This document shows, one piece after another, positions 8,211 to 16,691 of a DNA stretch of 58,555 nucleotides. Source of the stretch: Ruminococcaceae bacterium UBA2719 (GTDB lineage Bacteria > Bacillota > Clostridia > Oscillospirales > Acutalibacteraceae); the NCBI GenBank assembly GCA_002353935.1, contig DEKP01000043.1, positions 1-58,555 of the forward strand. The letters run 5' to 3'. Numbering within the stretch: position 1 is the stretch's first letter; every line of letters starts with the position of its first letter. A program made the translations under genes and the position numbers. Below the pieces are notes generated by a model. The model saw only the letters and a list, made by a program, of their open reading frames with translations, was not told where the DNA came from and searched no databases.

Positions 8211-9065
8211 TTAACCTTTAACGCCGCCGGCTGTTACGCCTTCAACATAGAACTTCTGCATTCTTAAGAACAAAATCGTAATCGGCACGGCAACTATAAC
8301 AGATCCTGCCAAGAATCTCTTATAATGCGTTGCGATAAAGTCAGCTTCTATCATCTTTTTCAGACCTATAGCAACAGTATAATTCTTTATACTGTCACCC
8401 ATGATGATCTTTGCTAAGATGAAGTCGGTCCAAGGCCCTAAGAACGAAGTCAGTACTGTATAAACTACGATAGGCTTAGACATCGGCAAAATAATCTTCC
8501 AGAAAATTTGATTTCTGGTTGCTCCGTCTATTGTCGCAGCTTCGTCCAAAGCTCTGGGGATAGTATCAAAGAAGCCCTTGCTTATCTGATATCCAAGTCC
8601 GGCTCCCGCACTGTAACATATTACAAGCGCTACCAATGTTTGTGTAAGACCCATAGCCTTTAACAAATAGTATATAGCTATCATTGTCATAAAGCCCGGG
8701 AACATTCCGAGAATCATACCTACATTGATAAGCGGTTTTCTTGCTTTGAATCTAAGTCTTGAGAACGAATAGCTTACCATAAGTACTGCAAGCGTAGATA
8801 TAATACAACTGAAAATTGCAACTATCAATGTATTCATGAACCATCTTGGAAAGTTCAAAGATCCTGTTTCTGTAAATAGTTCAATATAGTTCTTAAAAGA
8901 ATATGTCTTTGGCAACAAGTATGATACTGATTGCAGCCCTTCATCTCTGAATGAATGTAAAACTAGGTATACAAGCGGAGAAATCCAAATCAGACCAAGT
9001 ACCGCAAGCAGTACATAGATTATTCCGTTAGACAAACTTCTGCGAAATTTATAACTTTTTATCAT
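8211..9065 (-). CDS. malG: Maltodextrin ABC transporter permease, MalG type
   Basis: 284 aa inner-membrane permease with six hydrophobic segments. It carries the EAA loop that docks the ATPase (EAATIDGATRNQIFWKIILP, about residues 178-197). It pairs with MalF to form the channel for maltodextrins delivered by the MalE lipoprotein. The ATG overlaps the malF stop by ATGA (9062-9065), with GAGGAGG just upstream, so the two subunits are translationally coupled. No ATP-binding subunit is encoded here; in Firmicutes a shared MsmX-type ATPase usually serves such importers. Another alpha-glucoside substrate is possible. Confidence 0.93.
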   Translation of the reverse strand: MIKSYKFRRSLSNGIIYVLLAVLGLIWISPLVYLVLHSFRDEGLQSVSYLLPKTYSFKNYIELFTETGSLNFPRWFMNTLIVAIFSCIISTLAVLMVSYSFSRLRFKARKPLINVGMILGMFPGFMTMIAIYYLLKAMGLTQTLVALVICYSAGAGLGYQISKGFFDTIPRALDEAATIDGATRNQIFWKIILPMSKPIVVYTVLTSFLGPWTDFILAKIIMGDSIKNYTVAIGLKKMIEADFIATHYKRFLAGSVIVAVPITILFLRMQKFYVEGVTAGGVKG

Positions 9066-10567
9066 GAGAATTCCTCCTCATTCTTAGCAGACTTGGTAAG
9101 GTTAAATGTAATAAGCGACAATGTCGCACATACAATAAATACCAAAATACCGACCGCAGCCGCAAGGTTATAGTCCTGAGTCGTCATCGTCAACTTGAAC
9201 AGCCACGTTACAAGCAAGTCAGTATAGCCTGCCTGATAGAAGTTTTCCGAATACGGCGCACCGTCCGTCAAAAGGTAGATAACGTTAAAGTTATTGATAT
9301 TACCGATAAAGCTTGTAATCAAATACGGTGTTGTTACAAACAGCATATATGGTAACGTAATCTTAAAGAAGCTCTTGACAGGGCCGGCACCGTCGATCGT
9401 GGCGCTCTCGTACAAATCGGCAGGTATATTCATCAAAATACCCGATGTAATCAAGATGGTATACGGAATACCTACCCAACAGTTAATTATAATAACCGTA
9501 AGCCGCGCTACAAGCGGAGTTGAATTTAAGAATAAAATCGGATTCTGTATAATTCCCAGTTCTTTGAGCAATACATTGATAGCTCCGTAGCTTTGAAGCA
9601 TCTGGTTCATCAAAAGCAGCGAAACAAACTGCGGAACAGCAATTGTTACAACAAACAATGTTCTCCACAACGATTTTAATTTAATTCCTTTTTTATTTAT
9701 CATAAGAGCGATAATCATACCAAATATGTAATTCAGTACTGTAGCAAAAATCGCCCAAATTATTGTCCATTTTGTAAGTTCAATAAAGGTTGCGCTTTTT
9801 GAAGCCGCTCCTCCTGTAACTTTAAAAATCTCGGAAAAAGTTCCGAAACCAACCCAGGTAAACAGCTTACCTGGCGCCATATGCTGATAGTTATAGTTTG
9901 TAAACGCGATCAATATCATAAATATCATCGGTAAGATGGTAAATACAGATATCGTCAGCGTAGGAAACGCGAGTAATGTTACATGAAAACGATTGTCGAG
10001 CAAATTTTTTAGCTCTGAAGAAAACTTCTCGGGTTTTTTCCCCGCGGCAACCGTTTGCTGCGCCTTATACGCAGATTTTGTACTTGCAATATATATTACA
10101 AAGAATATAACTGTAATAACAATAGTTAAAATACCATACAAAAGTATAAGCATGGAGTTATCCCCGTTAATAGTCATCGGCCTTCCTGTCTCGGGATTAA
10201 CGCCAAATCCACTTTCAACTGTACCCAATGTGTTAAACTTTGAAAGATATTTCCAACCAAATAATACTATGTATGCTATATAAGCAACCTCGGTCAGTAA
10301 AAATAAAAGTCCTTTTATGACCTGTCCTTTGGCCGCATTGCCAAAGCCCATAATTAAATAGGATAATTTCGTAGCCCAATCGCCTTTTACAAATCTGGTA
10401 AAATAATTTGCTACGCCTTTGCCTATTCCCATTCCTATTCTCTTGAAAAATCTTCCTATTAAACAGAAGAACTTCTTGAGGTTACCAGGCAACTTAACAA
10501 AAAACTGTTTGAAATTATATCCAAATTTTTGAAAAGGGTTGAGTTGCACATAATCAATATATTTCAT
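9062..10567 (-). CDS. malF: Maltodextrin ABC transporter permease, MalF type
   Basis: 501 aa permease. The N-terminal 60 residues are basic and amphipathic (many Lys, Phe and Gly). Extra hydrophobic segments follow (about 70-110 and 135-165), then the core permease domain from about residue 195. The EAA loop reads ESATIDGAGPVKSFFKITLP. Length is near the upper end for Firmicutes MalF proteins. It is separated from malE by a 99-nt spacer with a terminator-like hairpin and overlaps malG by 4 nt. The ribosome binding site GGGAAGTG is modest. Confidence 0.93.
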   Translation of the reverse strand: MKYIDYVQLNPFQKFGYNFKQFFVKLPGNLKKFFCLIGRFFKRIGMGIGKGVANYFTRFVKGDWATKLSYLIMGFGNAAKGQVIKGLLFLLTEVAYIAYIVLFGWKYLSKFNTLGTVESGFGVNPETGRPMTINGDNSMLILLYGILTIVITVIFFVIYIASTKSAYKAQQTVAAGKKPEKFSSELKNLLDNRFHVTLLAFPTLTISVFTILPMIFMILIAFTNYNYQHMAPGKLFTWVGFGTFSEIFKVTGGAASKSATFIELTKWTIIWAIFATVLNYIFGMIIALMINKKGIKLKSLWRTLFVVTIAVPQFVSLLLMNQMLQSYGAINVLLKELGIIQNPILFLNSTPLVARLTVIIINCWVGIPYTILITSGILMNIPADLYESATIDGAGPVKSFFKITLPYMLFVTTPYLITSFIGNINNFNVIYLLTDGAPYSENFYQAGYTDLLVTWLFKLTMTTQDYNLAAAVGILVFIVCATLSLITFNLTKSAKNEEEFS

Positions 10568-10604
10568 CGGTTCACTTCCCTAAAAAGAGGATGTATAAAA
10601 AATT

Positions 10605-10635
10605 GGTAAGATCAGGCGGCCGAGAGACCGCCTGA
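10605..10635 (-). terminator. Attenuating hairpin between malE and malF
   Basis: Minus strand: TCAGGCGG (10628-10635) pairs with CCGCCTGA (10612-10619), and a TTTTTT tract follows about 10 nt downstream. Its position between malE and malF fits partial termination or 3'-end stabilisation of malE mRNA, giving more binding protein than permease. Confidence 0.7.
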
Positions 10636-10666
10636 CCAAGCTTTAAATTTTAAATCAAAAGAAATC

Positions 10667-11938
10667 TTATTCGTCTTTGATATTTGCAACTGTTTTTGCG
10701 AGTAATTCTTTTAGTGCAGCTGTTTCGCTGGACTCTTCCGGTTTATAAACCTTGTTGCCGAGAGTTTTCATAGGATCCCAGAATGTATCTGCAATACCAA
10801 CCTGTGCAACAGAATGCTTTGCCTGCTCAAGAATAGCGCTAGTAGCTATGTTATTCTTAACTACATCAGACTCTACAGCAGCTAAATTTGAAGGTCCCCA
10901 TGAACGCTCTTCTGCGCGCTCTAACTGGCACTTTTCGTCTGACAAATAGTTTGCAAGAAGCTGAGAAGTCTCAGGGTACTTTGTCTTATAGTTAACACCG
11001 ATAAGCTTGTAACCGTGCATAGAGATGATTTGTGTATCTTTGCCGCCTATATTAATTGTAGGAAGCTTAGCTGCGCCGTAATCGTCGCCGAGTACTTCTG
11101 ATACTACTTTAGCGTTCCAGCTGCCGTCGATGCCTGCTGCAACTGTTCTTGGATCTTCTGCCATACCTGAAGAAACCTTTGAAACATCTGCTGATTCAAA
11201 GATATCTTTGTACTCATGGAACAACTTAGAAAATGCCTGCATAGAAGCTACTACTTCATCTTCGTTATAATCATTGAACTGCTGAGTACCCTCTTCATTA
11301 AGGCCTGCAAGCTCCATTCCGCCTGTAAATGTAAACATACATGAATAGAAACCGTTGCCTGCATCCATTACAAATTTCTTACCGGCTTTGCGGCAAGCTG
11401 CCAAAATGCCTTCGAGTGTCTTAGCGTCTTCATCAGATACTACGCTCTTATCATAAACAAGATAGTAACCGTTGTCGCCTGTTTCAGGATAAGCAAGAAG
11501 AGTATTATCAAGTGTAGCTGCGTTAATTGATTCCTCAGAGTTGCGTTTGGTAACATCGTCTTTGAATTCGTCATAAACAGGAGTAATAACGCCTGCATTG
11601 TACAGCTTGTTTAAGTTATTGCACGCAAAGCCGAATACGTCAGCTGCTGCATCCGGGTCATTTAACAGGTTAGTAGCTGCATCAGCCTCGCCCTGTGCTA
11701 CAACTTCGATAGAGATCTTCTTGTCAGGATACAAAGCAATAAAATCTTCGCATTGAGCCTGGAAAGTTTCTACTGCTTCGTTTGGAGCCCAAACTTTAAG
11801 TGTAATGTTGTCCTCTCCGTGGAACGGATCGTTGTCAGCGCTTGAAGACGCTGTTTCTTTGTTGCCACCATTACCGCAGCCTACAAATACGGTTGCGAGC
11901 ATGAGCACAGCAACAATCAAAGCTAAAATTCTTTTCAT
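10667..11938 (-). CDS. malE: Maltodextrin-binding lipoprotein, MalE type
   Basis: 423 aa extracytoplasmic solute-binding protein of the MalE/family 1 type. The signal peptide ends VFVGC, so Cys21 is the lipidation site; a Ser/Asp-rich linker follows and then a two-lobed sugar-binding fold beginning ITLKVWAPNEAVETF. It captures maltodextrins for MalF-MalG. It is the first gene of the operon, with GAAGGAAA before its ATG and a promoter about 95 nt upstream. The amylase context supports a starch-derived substrate over other sugars. Confidence 0.93.
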   Translation of the reverse strand: MKRILALIVAVLMLATVFVGCGNGGNKETASSSADNDPFHGEDNITLKVWAPNEAVETFQAQCEDFIALYPDKKISIEVVAQGEADAATNLLNDPDAAADVFGFACNNLNKLYNAGVITPVYDEFKDDVTKRNSEESINAATLDNTLLAYPETGDNGYYLVYDKSVVSDEDAKTLEGILAACRKAGKKFVMDAGNGFYSCMFTFTGGMELAGLNEEGTQQFNDYNEDEVVASMQAFSKLFHEYKDIFESADVSKVSSGMAEDPRTVAAGIDGSWNAKVVSEVLGDDYGAAKLPTINIGGKDTQIISMHGYKLIGVNYKTKYPETSQLLANYLSDEKCQLERAEERSWGPSNLAAVESDVVKNNIATSAILEQAKHSVAQVGIADTFWDPMKTLGNKVYKPEESSETAALKELLAKTVANIKDE

Positions 11939-12031
11939 TGTCGGATTTCCTTCTTTCTAAAAATTTTTGTAAATTGCAAAGTGAGATGTCCTATGAAAAT
12001 CCGGATCATAAGACAATATATCACTATAGAA

Positions 12032-12061
12032 ATTTTACCATAATAGCAACATAAATTTCAA
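12032..12061 (-). promoter_or_regulatory. Probable malE promoter
   Basis: Minus strand TTGAAA (12056-12061), 18-nt spacer, TAAAAT (12032-12037), leaving a 5' leader of roughly 90 nt before malE. Confidence 0.45.
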
Positions 12062-12105
12062 CTCCCTTTGTACTTTTTATCTAAAACATTAAATTTTTAA
12101 TTTGT

Positions 12106-12185
12106 TTTTGTTGATTTTGACAACCAATATTTTTATTTACTGGCATATTGCATAATATTATTCGCTTTATTTTGTTGATTTTAAC
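12106..12185. repeat. Direct-repeat pair in the malE/murE divergent region
   Basis: TTTTGTTGATTTTGAC (12106-12121) and TTTTGTTGATTTTAAC (12170-12185) match at 15 of 16 positions. Their starts are 64 nt apart, about six DNA turns. They lie just upstream of the malE promoter and may be sites for a transcriptional regulator of the transporter. I see no gene in the 12186-12355 remainder. Confidence 0.5.
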
Positions 12186-12355
12186 GTTTGCTGTTTTGTG
12201 CATTTTGTCAATTATCTTTATCGTATTTAATTTTATTGAGATATATTAAACGGATTTATATTTCCAATTTAGAATAAAGTGTCTGATTATTAAAAATATG
12301 ACAAAAGTTTAGTGTATTTTTACCAAACTCAGATAAAACAGAGTATTTGCTTACA

Positions 12356-12384
12356 TTGACATCGGCTAAAAAAAGTTGTAAATT
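12356..12384 (+). promoter_or_regulatory. murE promoter
   Basis: Perfect TTGACA (12356-12361), 17-nt spacer, TAAATT (12379-12384). The ribosome binding site GGGAGG precedes the ATG at 12452. Confidence 0.6.
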
Positions 12385-12451
12385 AGAATAGTATCTATAA
12401 ATGTTTAAGTAAGCATCTATTACTTAATTATATGACTTTGGGAGGTCCATT

Positions 12452-13930
12452 ATGAAATTAAGAGACTTGCTTTCAAAATGCGAGTATTCTGTACTAAACG
12501 GCAATGTAGATATTGAGATAAAAGATGTTATATATGACTCAAGAAAAATAACCTACGGCTGTGCTTTTGTGGCGCTCAAAGGCTACAACGCCGACGGACA
12601 CAAGTTTATCACAGATGCTGTTTATAAGGGAGCAACAGCGCTTGTTGTTGAGGACGATGTTGAGGTTTCGGGAAACGTTGCCGTTATTAAGGTAAACAAC
12701 ACCAGAGAAACGCTTGCAAAAATGAGCGTTGAATATTTTAAGTCTCCTGCAAAAGAACTGACTACCGTAGCTGTAACAGGCACAAAGGGTAAAACCACCA
12801 CAGTAGCTATGATTCGCTCTATACTTGAAACTGCAGGCATAAAAACCGGAACCATAGGAACTTTGGGAATAATCATTGACAATCAAATTTATAAAACAAA
12901 CAATACTACTCCCGAATCATACGAAATTCAACAAGCTATGCGTCGAATGGTTGACGAAGGTTGCAAAGCTATGGTAATAGAGGCTTCTTCTTTAGGTCTT
13001 AAATGGCACAGAACCGATGGTATTGAATTTGACTACGGTATATTCACAAATTTTTCAAACGACCATATAGGCGACAGCGAACATAAAGATTTAGAAGAAT
13101 ACTTAAATTGTAAATCAAAGTTGTTTAAACAATGCAAGGTAGGTATCATCAACAAAGATGACGCAGCTTTTGAAGAAATTTTAAAAGATCATACCTGCAC
13201 AGTAGAAACCTACGGTTATGCAAAGGACGCTGACTTAGTTGCTCACACAGATAATCTGTTGGCAAAGCCGGGATTTATAGGAGTGCATTTTAACACCACA
13301 GGATCCGAAGAATTGTCTGTAGACGTAGCTATTCCGGGAAGATTTTCGGTATATAACGCGCTTGCCGCTATAGCTGTATGCAGACATTTTGATATTTCAA
13401 AAGACGACATTATTAAAGGTTTGTTTAATGTAAAAGTAAAGGGAAGAGTTGAGGTTGTTCCTGTACCGGGAAATTACACGCTGCTTATTGATTATGCTCA
13501 CAACGCTGTTTCTATGGAAAATGTACTGACAACACTCAAAGAATATAAACCCAAACGCCTGATAACCATGTTCGGAGCAGGCGGAAACCGTCCAAAAGAC
13601 AGAAGATACGAAATGGGCGAAGTATCGGGCAGATTATCGGATTTGTCCATAATAACAGAAGATAATTCCAGATATGAAGATGTTATGGATATAATAAAGG
13701 ATATTAAAGAAGGAATAGATAAAACAAAAGGCAAATACATCATTATTCCTAACCGAGTTGACGCTATAAGATATTGTATCGAAAACTCCTTAGACGGCGA
13801 TATCATTGTGCTTGCCGGCAAGGGCCACGAAGATTATCAGGAAATTCGCGGAGTTAAGTACCATATGGATGAACGCGAGATCATCGCTGATATTTTAAAC
13901 GACAACGAAAACGACGAAAATCCTAATTGA
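12452..13930 (+). CDS. murE: MurE-family UDP-MurNAc-tripeptide ligase
   Basis: 492 aa Mur ligase. The family adds the third stem-peptide residue to UDP-MurNAc-Ala-Glu in the cytoplasm. The P-loop is VTGTKGKTTT (108-117), the likely carbamylated lysine Lys221 (NCKSKLF), and the C-terminal substrate loop reads DNSR (404-407) where diaminopimelate enzymes have DNPR. The Arg is kept, which favours diaminopimelate over lysine. The usual SSH motif reads EASSLGL, so His is replaced by Leu. These changes suggest a divergent paralogue rather than the housekeeping enzyme. It lies 41 nt before a DtxR-type gene and is probably co-transcribed with it. Confidence 0.85.
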   Translation: MKLRDLLSKCEYSVLNGNVDIEIKDVIYDSRKITYGCAFVALKGYNADGHKFITDAVYKGATALVVEDDVEVSGNVAVIKVNNTRETLAKMSVEYFKSPAKELTTVAVTGTKGKTTTVAMIRSILETAGIKTGTIGTLGIIIDNQIYKTNNTTPESYEIQQAMRRMVDEGCKAMVIEASSLGLKWHRTDGIEFDYGIFTNFSNDHIGDSEHKDLEEYLNCKSKLFKQCKVGIINKDDAAFEEILKDHTCTVETYGYAKDADLVAHTDNLLAKPGFIGVHFNTTGSEELSVDVAIPGRFSVYNALAAIAVCRHFDISKDDIIKGLFNVKVKGRVEVVPVPGNYTLLIDYAHNAVSMENVLTTLKEYKPKRLITMFGAGGNRPKDRRYEMGEVSGRLSDLSIITEDNSRYEDVMDIIKDIKEGIDKTKGKYIIIPNRVDAIRYCIENSLDGDIIVLAGKGHEDYQEIRGVKYHMDEREIIADILNDNENDENPN

Positions 13931-13971
13931 TATTCAAACAACTAATAAACTAAAATAAACGGAGGTTGTAT

Positions 13972-14340
13972 ATGAAGTTACAGGAATCCGGAGAAATGTA
14001 CTTAGAGACCATATTAATCTTATCTAAAAAGAGCAAATTCGTACGCAGTATAGACGTAGTAGAATATATGGGATTCTCAAAGCCGAGCGTATCACGAGCA
14101 ATAGGGTTATTAAAAGAAGGCGGATATGTCAACGTCAAAGACGGAGGCGCTTTGATTCTAACTAAAGAAGGTAAAATTATTGCCGAAAAAATATATGAAC
14201 GGCATACGTTTCTTACAAAATTTCTGCTAAGTATAGGCGTAGACGAAGAAACTGCTTCCTCGGACGCATGTAAGATAGAACATGATATCTCTGAAAAATC
14301 ATTTAGCGCCTTAAAAAAGCATTTTACCGATAAAATATAG
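13972..14340 (+). CDS. Short DtxR/MntR-family metal-dependent regulator
   Basis: 122 aa: an N-terminal winged helix (about 1-65) and a dimerisation/metal domain, without the C-terminal SH3-like domain of full DtxR. Metal-site residues align with DtxR rather than MntR: Met9 (EMYLETI), His78, Cys100, Glu103 and His104 (DACKIEH). That pattern is associated with Fe2+ sensing, which is inference here. The ATG at 13972 follows GGAGG by 6 nt; an in-frame TTG at 13966 overlaps that site. It probably represses metal uptake genes elsewhere. Confidence 0.85.
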   Translation: MKLQESGEMYLETILILSKKSKFVRSIDVVEYMGFSKPSVSRAIGLLKEGGYVNVKDGGALILTKEGKIIAEKIYERHTFLTKFLLSIGVDEETASSDACKIEHDISEKSFSALKKHFTDKI

Positions 14341-14499
14341 TCGCACAGCAGTACAGTAACAAGAAAAAAGATCTCGACAACATATTGCAGCACAGCTACA
14401 ACGTGGTACTGCTATTCTCTGTACTTATAAAAAATACTACACTTTTTACTAAACAGCTGTGTAGATAAAGAAATTATACTTAGGAAGTTTTAATAAAGC

Positions 14500-14533
14500 A
14501 AAAATCCCCTAACCTGTTTTACAAGTTAGGGGA
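14500..14533 (-). terminator. Terminator of trxA
   Basis: Nine-bp stem TCCCCTAAC/GTTAGGGGA (14505-14513 with 14525-14533), followed on the minus strand by a T-run at 14500-14504. The 14341-14499 stretch is non-coding; a long-range AGCAGTAC/GTACTGCT pair (14347-14354, 14406-14413) is visible there. Confidence 0.85.
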
Positions 14534-14585
14534 AATCTGTAATAAAAGATTTTTACAAGTAACTGTTTTAAAAGTCTTTTAATCA

Positions 14586-14909
14586 TCAGTCACAAATGCT
14601 TCTTAACGCATTCAAAATTTCCTGTTTTGGTCTTACTCCGACAAAGCGTTCAACTTCATCGCCATCCTTAAATATTATCAAAGTTGGAACGCTCATGATA
14701 GAATACTCCAGCGTAAGATCCTCGTTCTCATCTATATCGCACTTATATACAACGTAAGATCCGTTCGACTCATCCGCTATCTCTTCAACAATAGGAGAAA
14801 GCATCTTGCACGGACCGCACCATGTTGCAAAGAAATCGACTAAAACCACTCCGTCGCTGTTTAATATTTCAGTGTTAAATCTTTCGCTATCTAAATTAAA
14901 AACCGACAT
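14586..14909 (-). CDS. trxA: Thioredoxin
   Basis: 107 aa cytosolic disulfide reductase of normal length with the WCGPC active site (Cys31, Cys34). It also has the conserved Asp in VDFF and the cis-proline in MSVPTLIIF. It donates electrons to ribonucleotide reductase, peroxiredoxins and similar enzymes. It is divergent to the thioredoxin-reductase-like gene at 15000, with 90 nt between the two starts, so both could share regulation. CAGGAGG sits before the ATG. Confidence 0.97.
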   Translation of the reverse strand: MSVFNLDSERFNTEILNSDGVVLVDFFATWCGPCKMLSPIVEEIADESNGSYVVYKCDIDENEDLTLEYSIMSVPTLIIFKDGDEVERFVGVRPKQEILNALRSICD

Positions 14910-14999
14910 ATAAATTCCTCCTGAATAAAGTTTTTATTATTATAACACATAAAATTCAAGAAAGCTACAACAATATTATAAATTAAAAAGGGTGATATT

Positions 15000-15914
15000 A
15001 TGTATGATCTTATTATAATAGGCGGCGGTGTTGCCGGAATGACCGGCGCAATCTACGCTGCTAGAGCAGGTATTTCAACCGCTATAATTGAAAAATCAGG
15101 ATTCGGAGGCCAAGTTACCTCCACCGATAAAATAGAAAACTATCCGTCGTTAAAAGAGGTCGACGGCTTTACTCTTGCGTCTAATATGAAATCTCAGATT
15201 GACGCTCTCGGCGTTGAATCCATATACGCAAACGTTCAAAAAGTTACTAAAGAAAACGATATTTTTCATATTACAACCGACAGCGATACGCTGGATGCTA
15301 AAACCGTTATTATTGCAAACGGCATCAAACGCCGCGAGCTTAAATTAAAGGGAGAAGAAAAATTTTCCGGCAAAGGCGTATCGTGGTGCGCCGTATGTGA
15401 CGGCGGCTTTTTCAGAAAAAAGACCGTTGCTGTTATCGGCGGAGGAAATTCAGCGCTTGCCGATGCAATTTACTTGTCAAAAATATGTGAAAAAGTATAT
15501 TTAATATTCAGAAGAAATGAACCAACAGCCTCTAAAATTTATACAGATAAAGCAAAATCTCTTGAGAATATCACAATTATACCGCGCACGGTTCCTCTCT
15601 CAATAGACGGCGAAAAAAAGGTTGAAAAGCTGGAAATTCAAAACTTAGATACCAATGAAATATCAAAGTTAGAGGTAGCCGGTGTATTCGAAGCGGTAGG
15701 GCTGATTCCGGATAACAAGCAGTTTGAAAATATAATTGATCTTGATGAAAACGGATATATTCTTGCTGATGAAAACCGAAAAACCTCCACACAAGGACTT
15801 TTTGCCGCGGGCGATACTGTAAAAAAGCATCTGCGCCAGATAGTCACTGCAACGTCAGACGGCGCAATTGCCGCTACTTCTGCTATAGAATATCTGCAAG
15901 AAAAAGGGGTATGA
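15000..15914 (+). CDS. trxB: Thioredoxin reductase-like flavoprotein
   Basis: 304 aa FAD protein with two Rossmann parts: the FAD motif GGGVAG (8-13), redox pair Cys130/Cys133 (CAVCDG), a second motif GGGNSA (147-152), and the C-terminal FAD contact GLFAAGD. The usual NADPH 2'-phosphate motif HRRxxxR reads FRRNEPT (170-176), so its first His and last Arg are lost. Electron donor specificity is therefore uncertain: NADPH, NADH or a ferredoxin-type donor. Beside trxA, thioredoxin is the expected partner. The ATG follows AAAGGGTG. The AlkD-like gene starts 2 nt after its stop. Confidence 0.92.
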   Translation: MYDLIIIGGGVAGMTGAIYAARAGISTAIIEKSGFGGQVTSTDKIENYPSLKEVDGFTLASNMKSQIDALGVESIYANVQKVTKENDIFHITTDSDTLDAKTVIIANGIKRRELKLKGEEKFSGKGVSWCAVCDGGFFRKKTVAVIGGGNSALADAIYLSKICEKVYLIFRRNEPTASKIYTDKAKSLENITIIPRTVPLSIDGEKKVEKLEIQNLDTNEISKLEVAGVFEAVGLIPDNKQFENIIDLDENGYILADENRKTSTQGLFAAGDTVKKHLRQIVTATSDGAIAATSAIEYLQEKGV

Positions 15915-15915
15915 T

Positions 15916-16614
15916 ATGAACCGCTCTGTTAAAAATATTCAGTCCTCTCTTTTATCTATGCAGGATGAAATTTACCGTTATTTTGTATCAAAACTCATTC
16001 CTACGGTAAAATATGAATCTATAATAGGAATTAGAACTCCCGTTCTCAGAGCTTACGCTAAACAAATCGAAAATAATACACAAATAGACCTCAATGACTT
16101 TTTGTCCGCTTTGCCTCATAAATATTTTGAGGAAAACAACTTGCACGCCTTTATCATAGAGCGTGAAAAAGACTTTGATACAGCGATAAAAAAGACCGAA
16201 TCTTTTTTGCCGCACGTCGATAACTGGGCAACTTGCGACAGCTTTTCTCCAAAGGTTTTTAAAAAGCACAAAAACGAGCTTTTACCCTATATTGACAGAT
16301 GGTTAAATTCCAATTTTACCTATGCAGTAAGATTTGGCATTAAAACCTTGATGAATCTATATTTGGATGAAGATTTTAACGAAGAATATATGCAAAAAAT
16401 TTCAAAGATTATTTCAGAAGAATATTACATAAATATGATGATATCCTGGTATTTTGCTACCGCTTTGGCAAAACAATATGACTATGCTGTAAAATATCTT
16501 GAAAAACAAGCTTTGCCAAAATGGACGCATAATAAAACCATTCAAAAGTCCATCGAATCATACCGTATAACAAAAGATCAAAAGGATTATCTAAGAACTT
16601 TAAAAATCAAGTAA
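15916..16614 (+). CDS. AlkD-like DNA alkylation repair protein
   Basis: 232 aa all-helical HEAT-like repeat protein of the DNA alkylation repair (AlkC/AlkD) family. Family members bind DNA and remove N3- or N7-alkylpurines without base flipping. Recognisable family segments are GIRTPVLRAYAK near the N-terminus, HVDNWATCDSF and RFGIKTLMNLYLD in the middle, and the helix MMISWYFATALAKQYD. The ATG is 2 nt after trxB, with AAAGGGG overlapping the trxB end, so the two form an operon linking redox and DNA repair. Catalytic competence was not verified. Confidence 0.88.
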   Translation: MNRSVKNIQSSLLSMQDEIYRYFVSKLIPTVKYESIIGIRTPVLRAYAKQIENNTQIDLNDFLSALPHKYFEENNLHAFIIEREKDFDTAIKKTESFLPHVDNWATCDSFSPKVFKKHKNELLPYIDRWLNSNFTYAVRFGIKTLMNLYLDEDFNEEYMQKISKIISEEYYINMMISWYFATALAKQYDYAVKYLEKQALPKWTHNKTIQKSIESYRITKDQKDYLRTLKIK

Positions 16615-16625
16615 TATCAAACATA

Positions 16626-16660
16626 CGCCGAGAGCAAAATGCTCCCGGCGCATATTTTTT
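16626..16660 (+). terminator. Terminator of trxB-alkD operon
   Basis: Stem CGCCG-A-GAGC / GCTC-C-CGGCG (16626-16635 with 16641-16650; one A/C mismatch), loop AAAAT, followed by CATATTTTTT. Confidence 0.85.
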
Positions 16661-16691
16661 AATAATTTTATCCTTCGTTTTTTAACTTATT

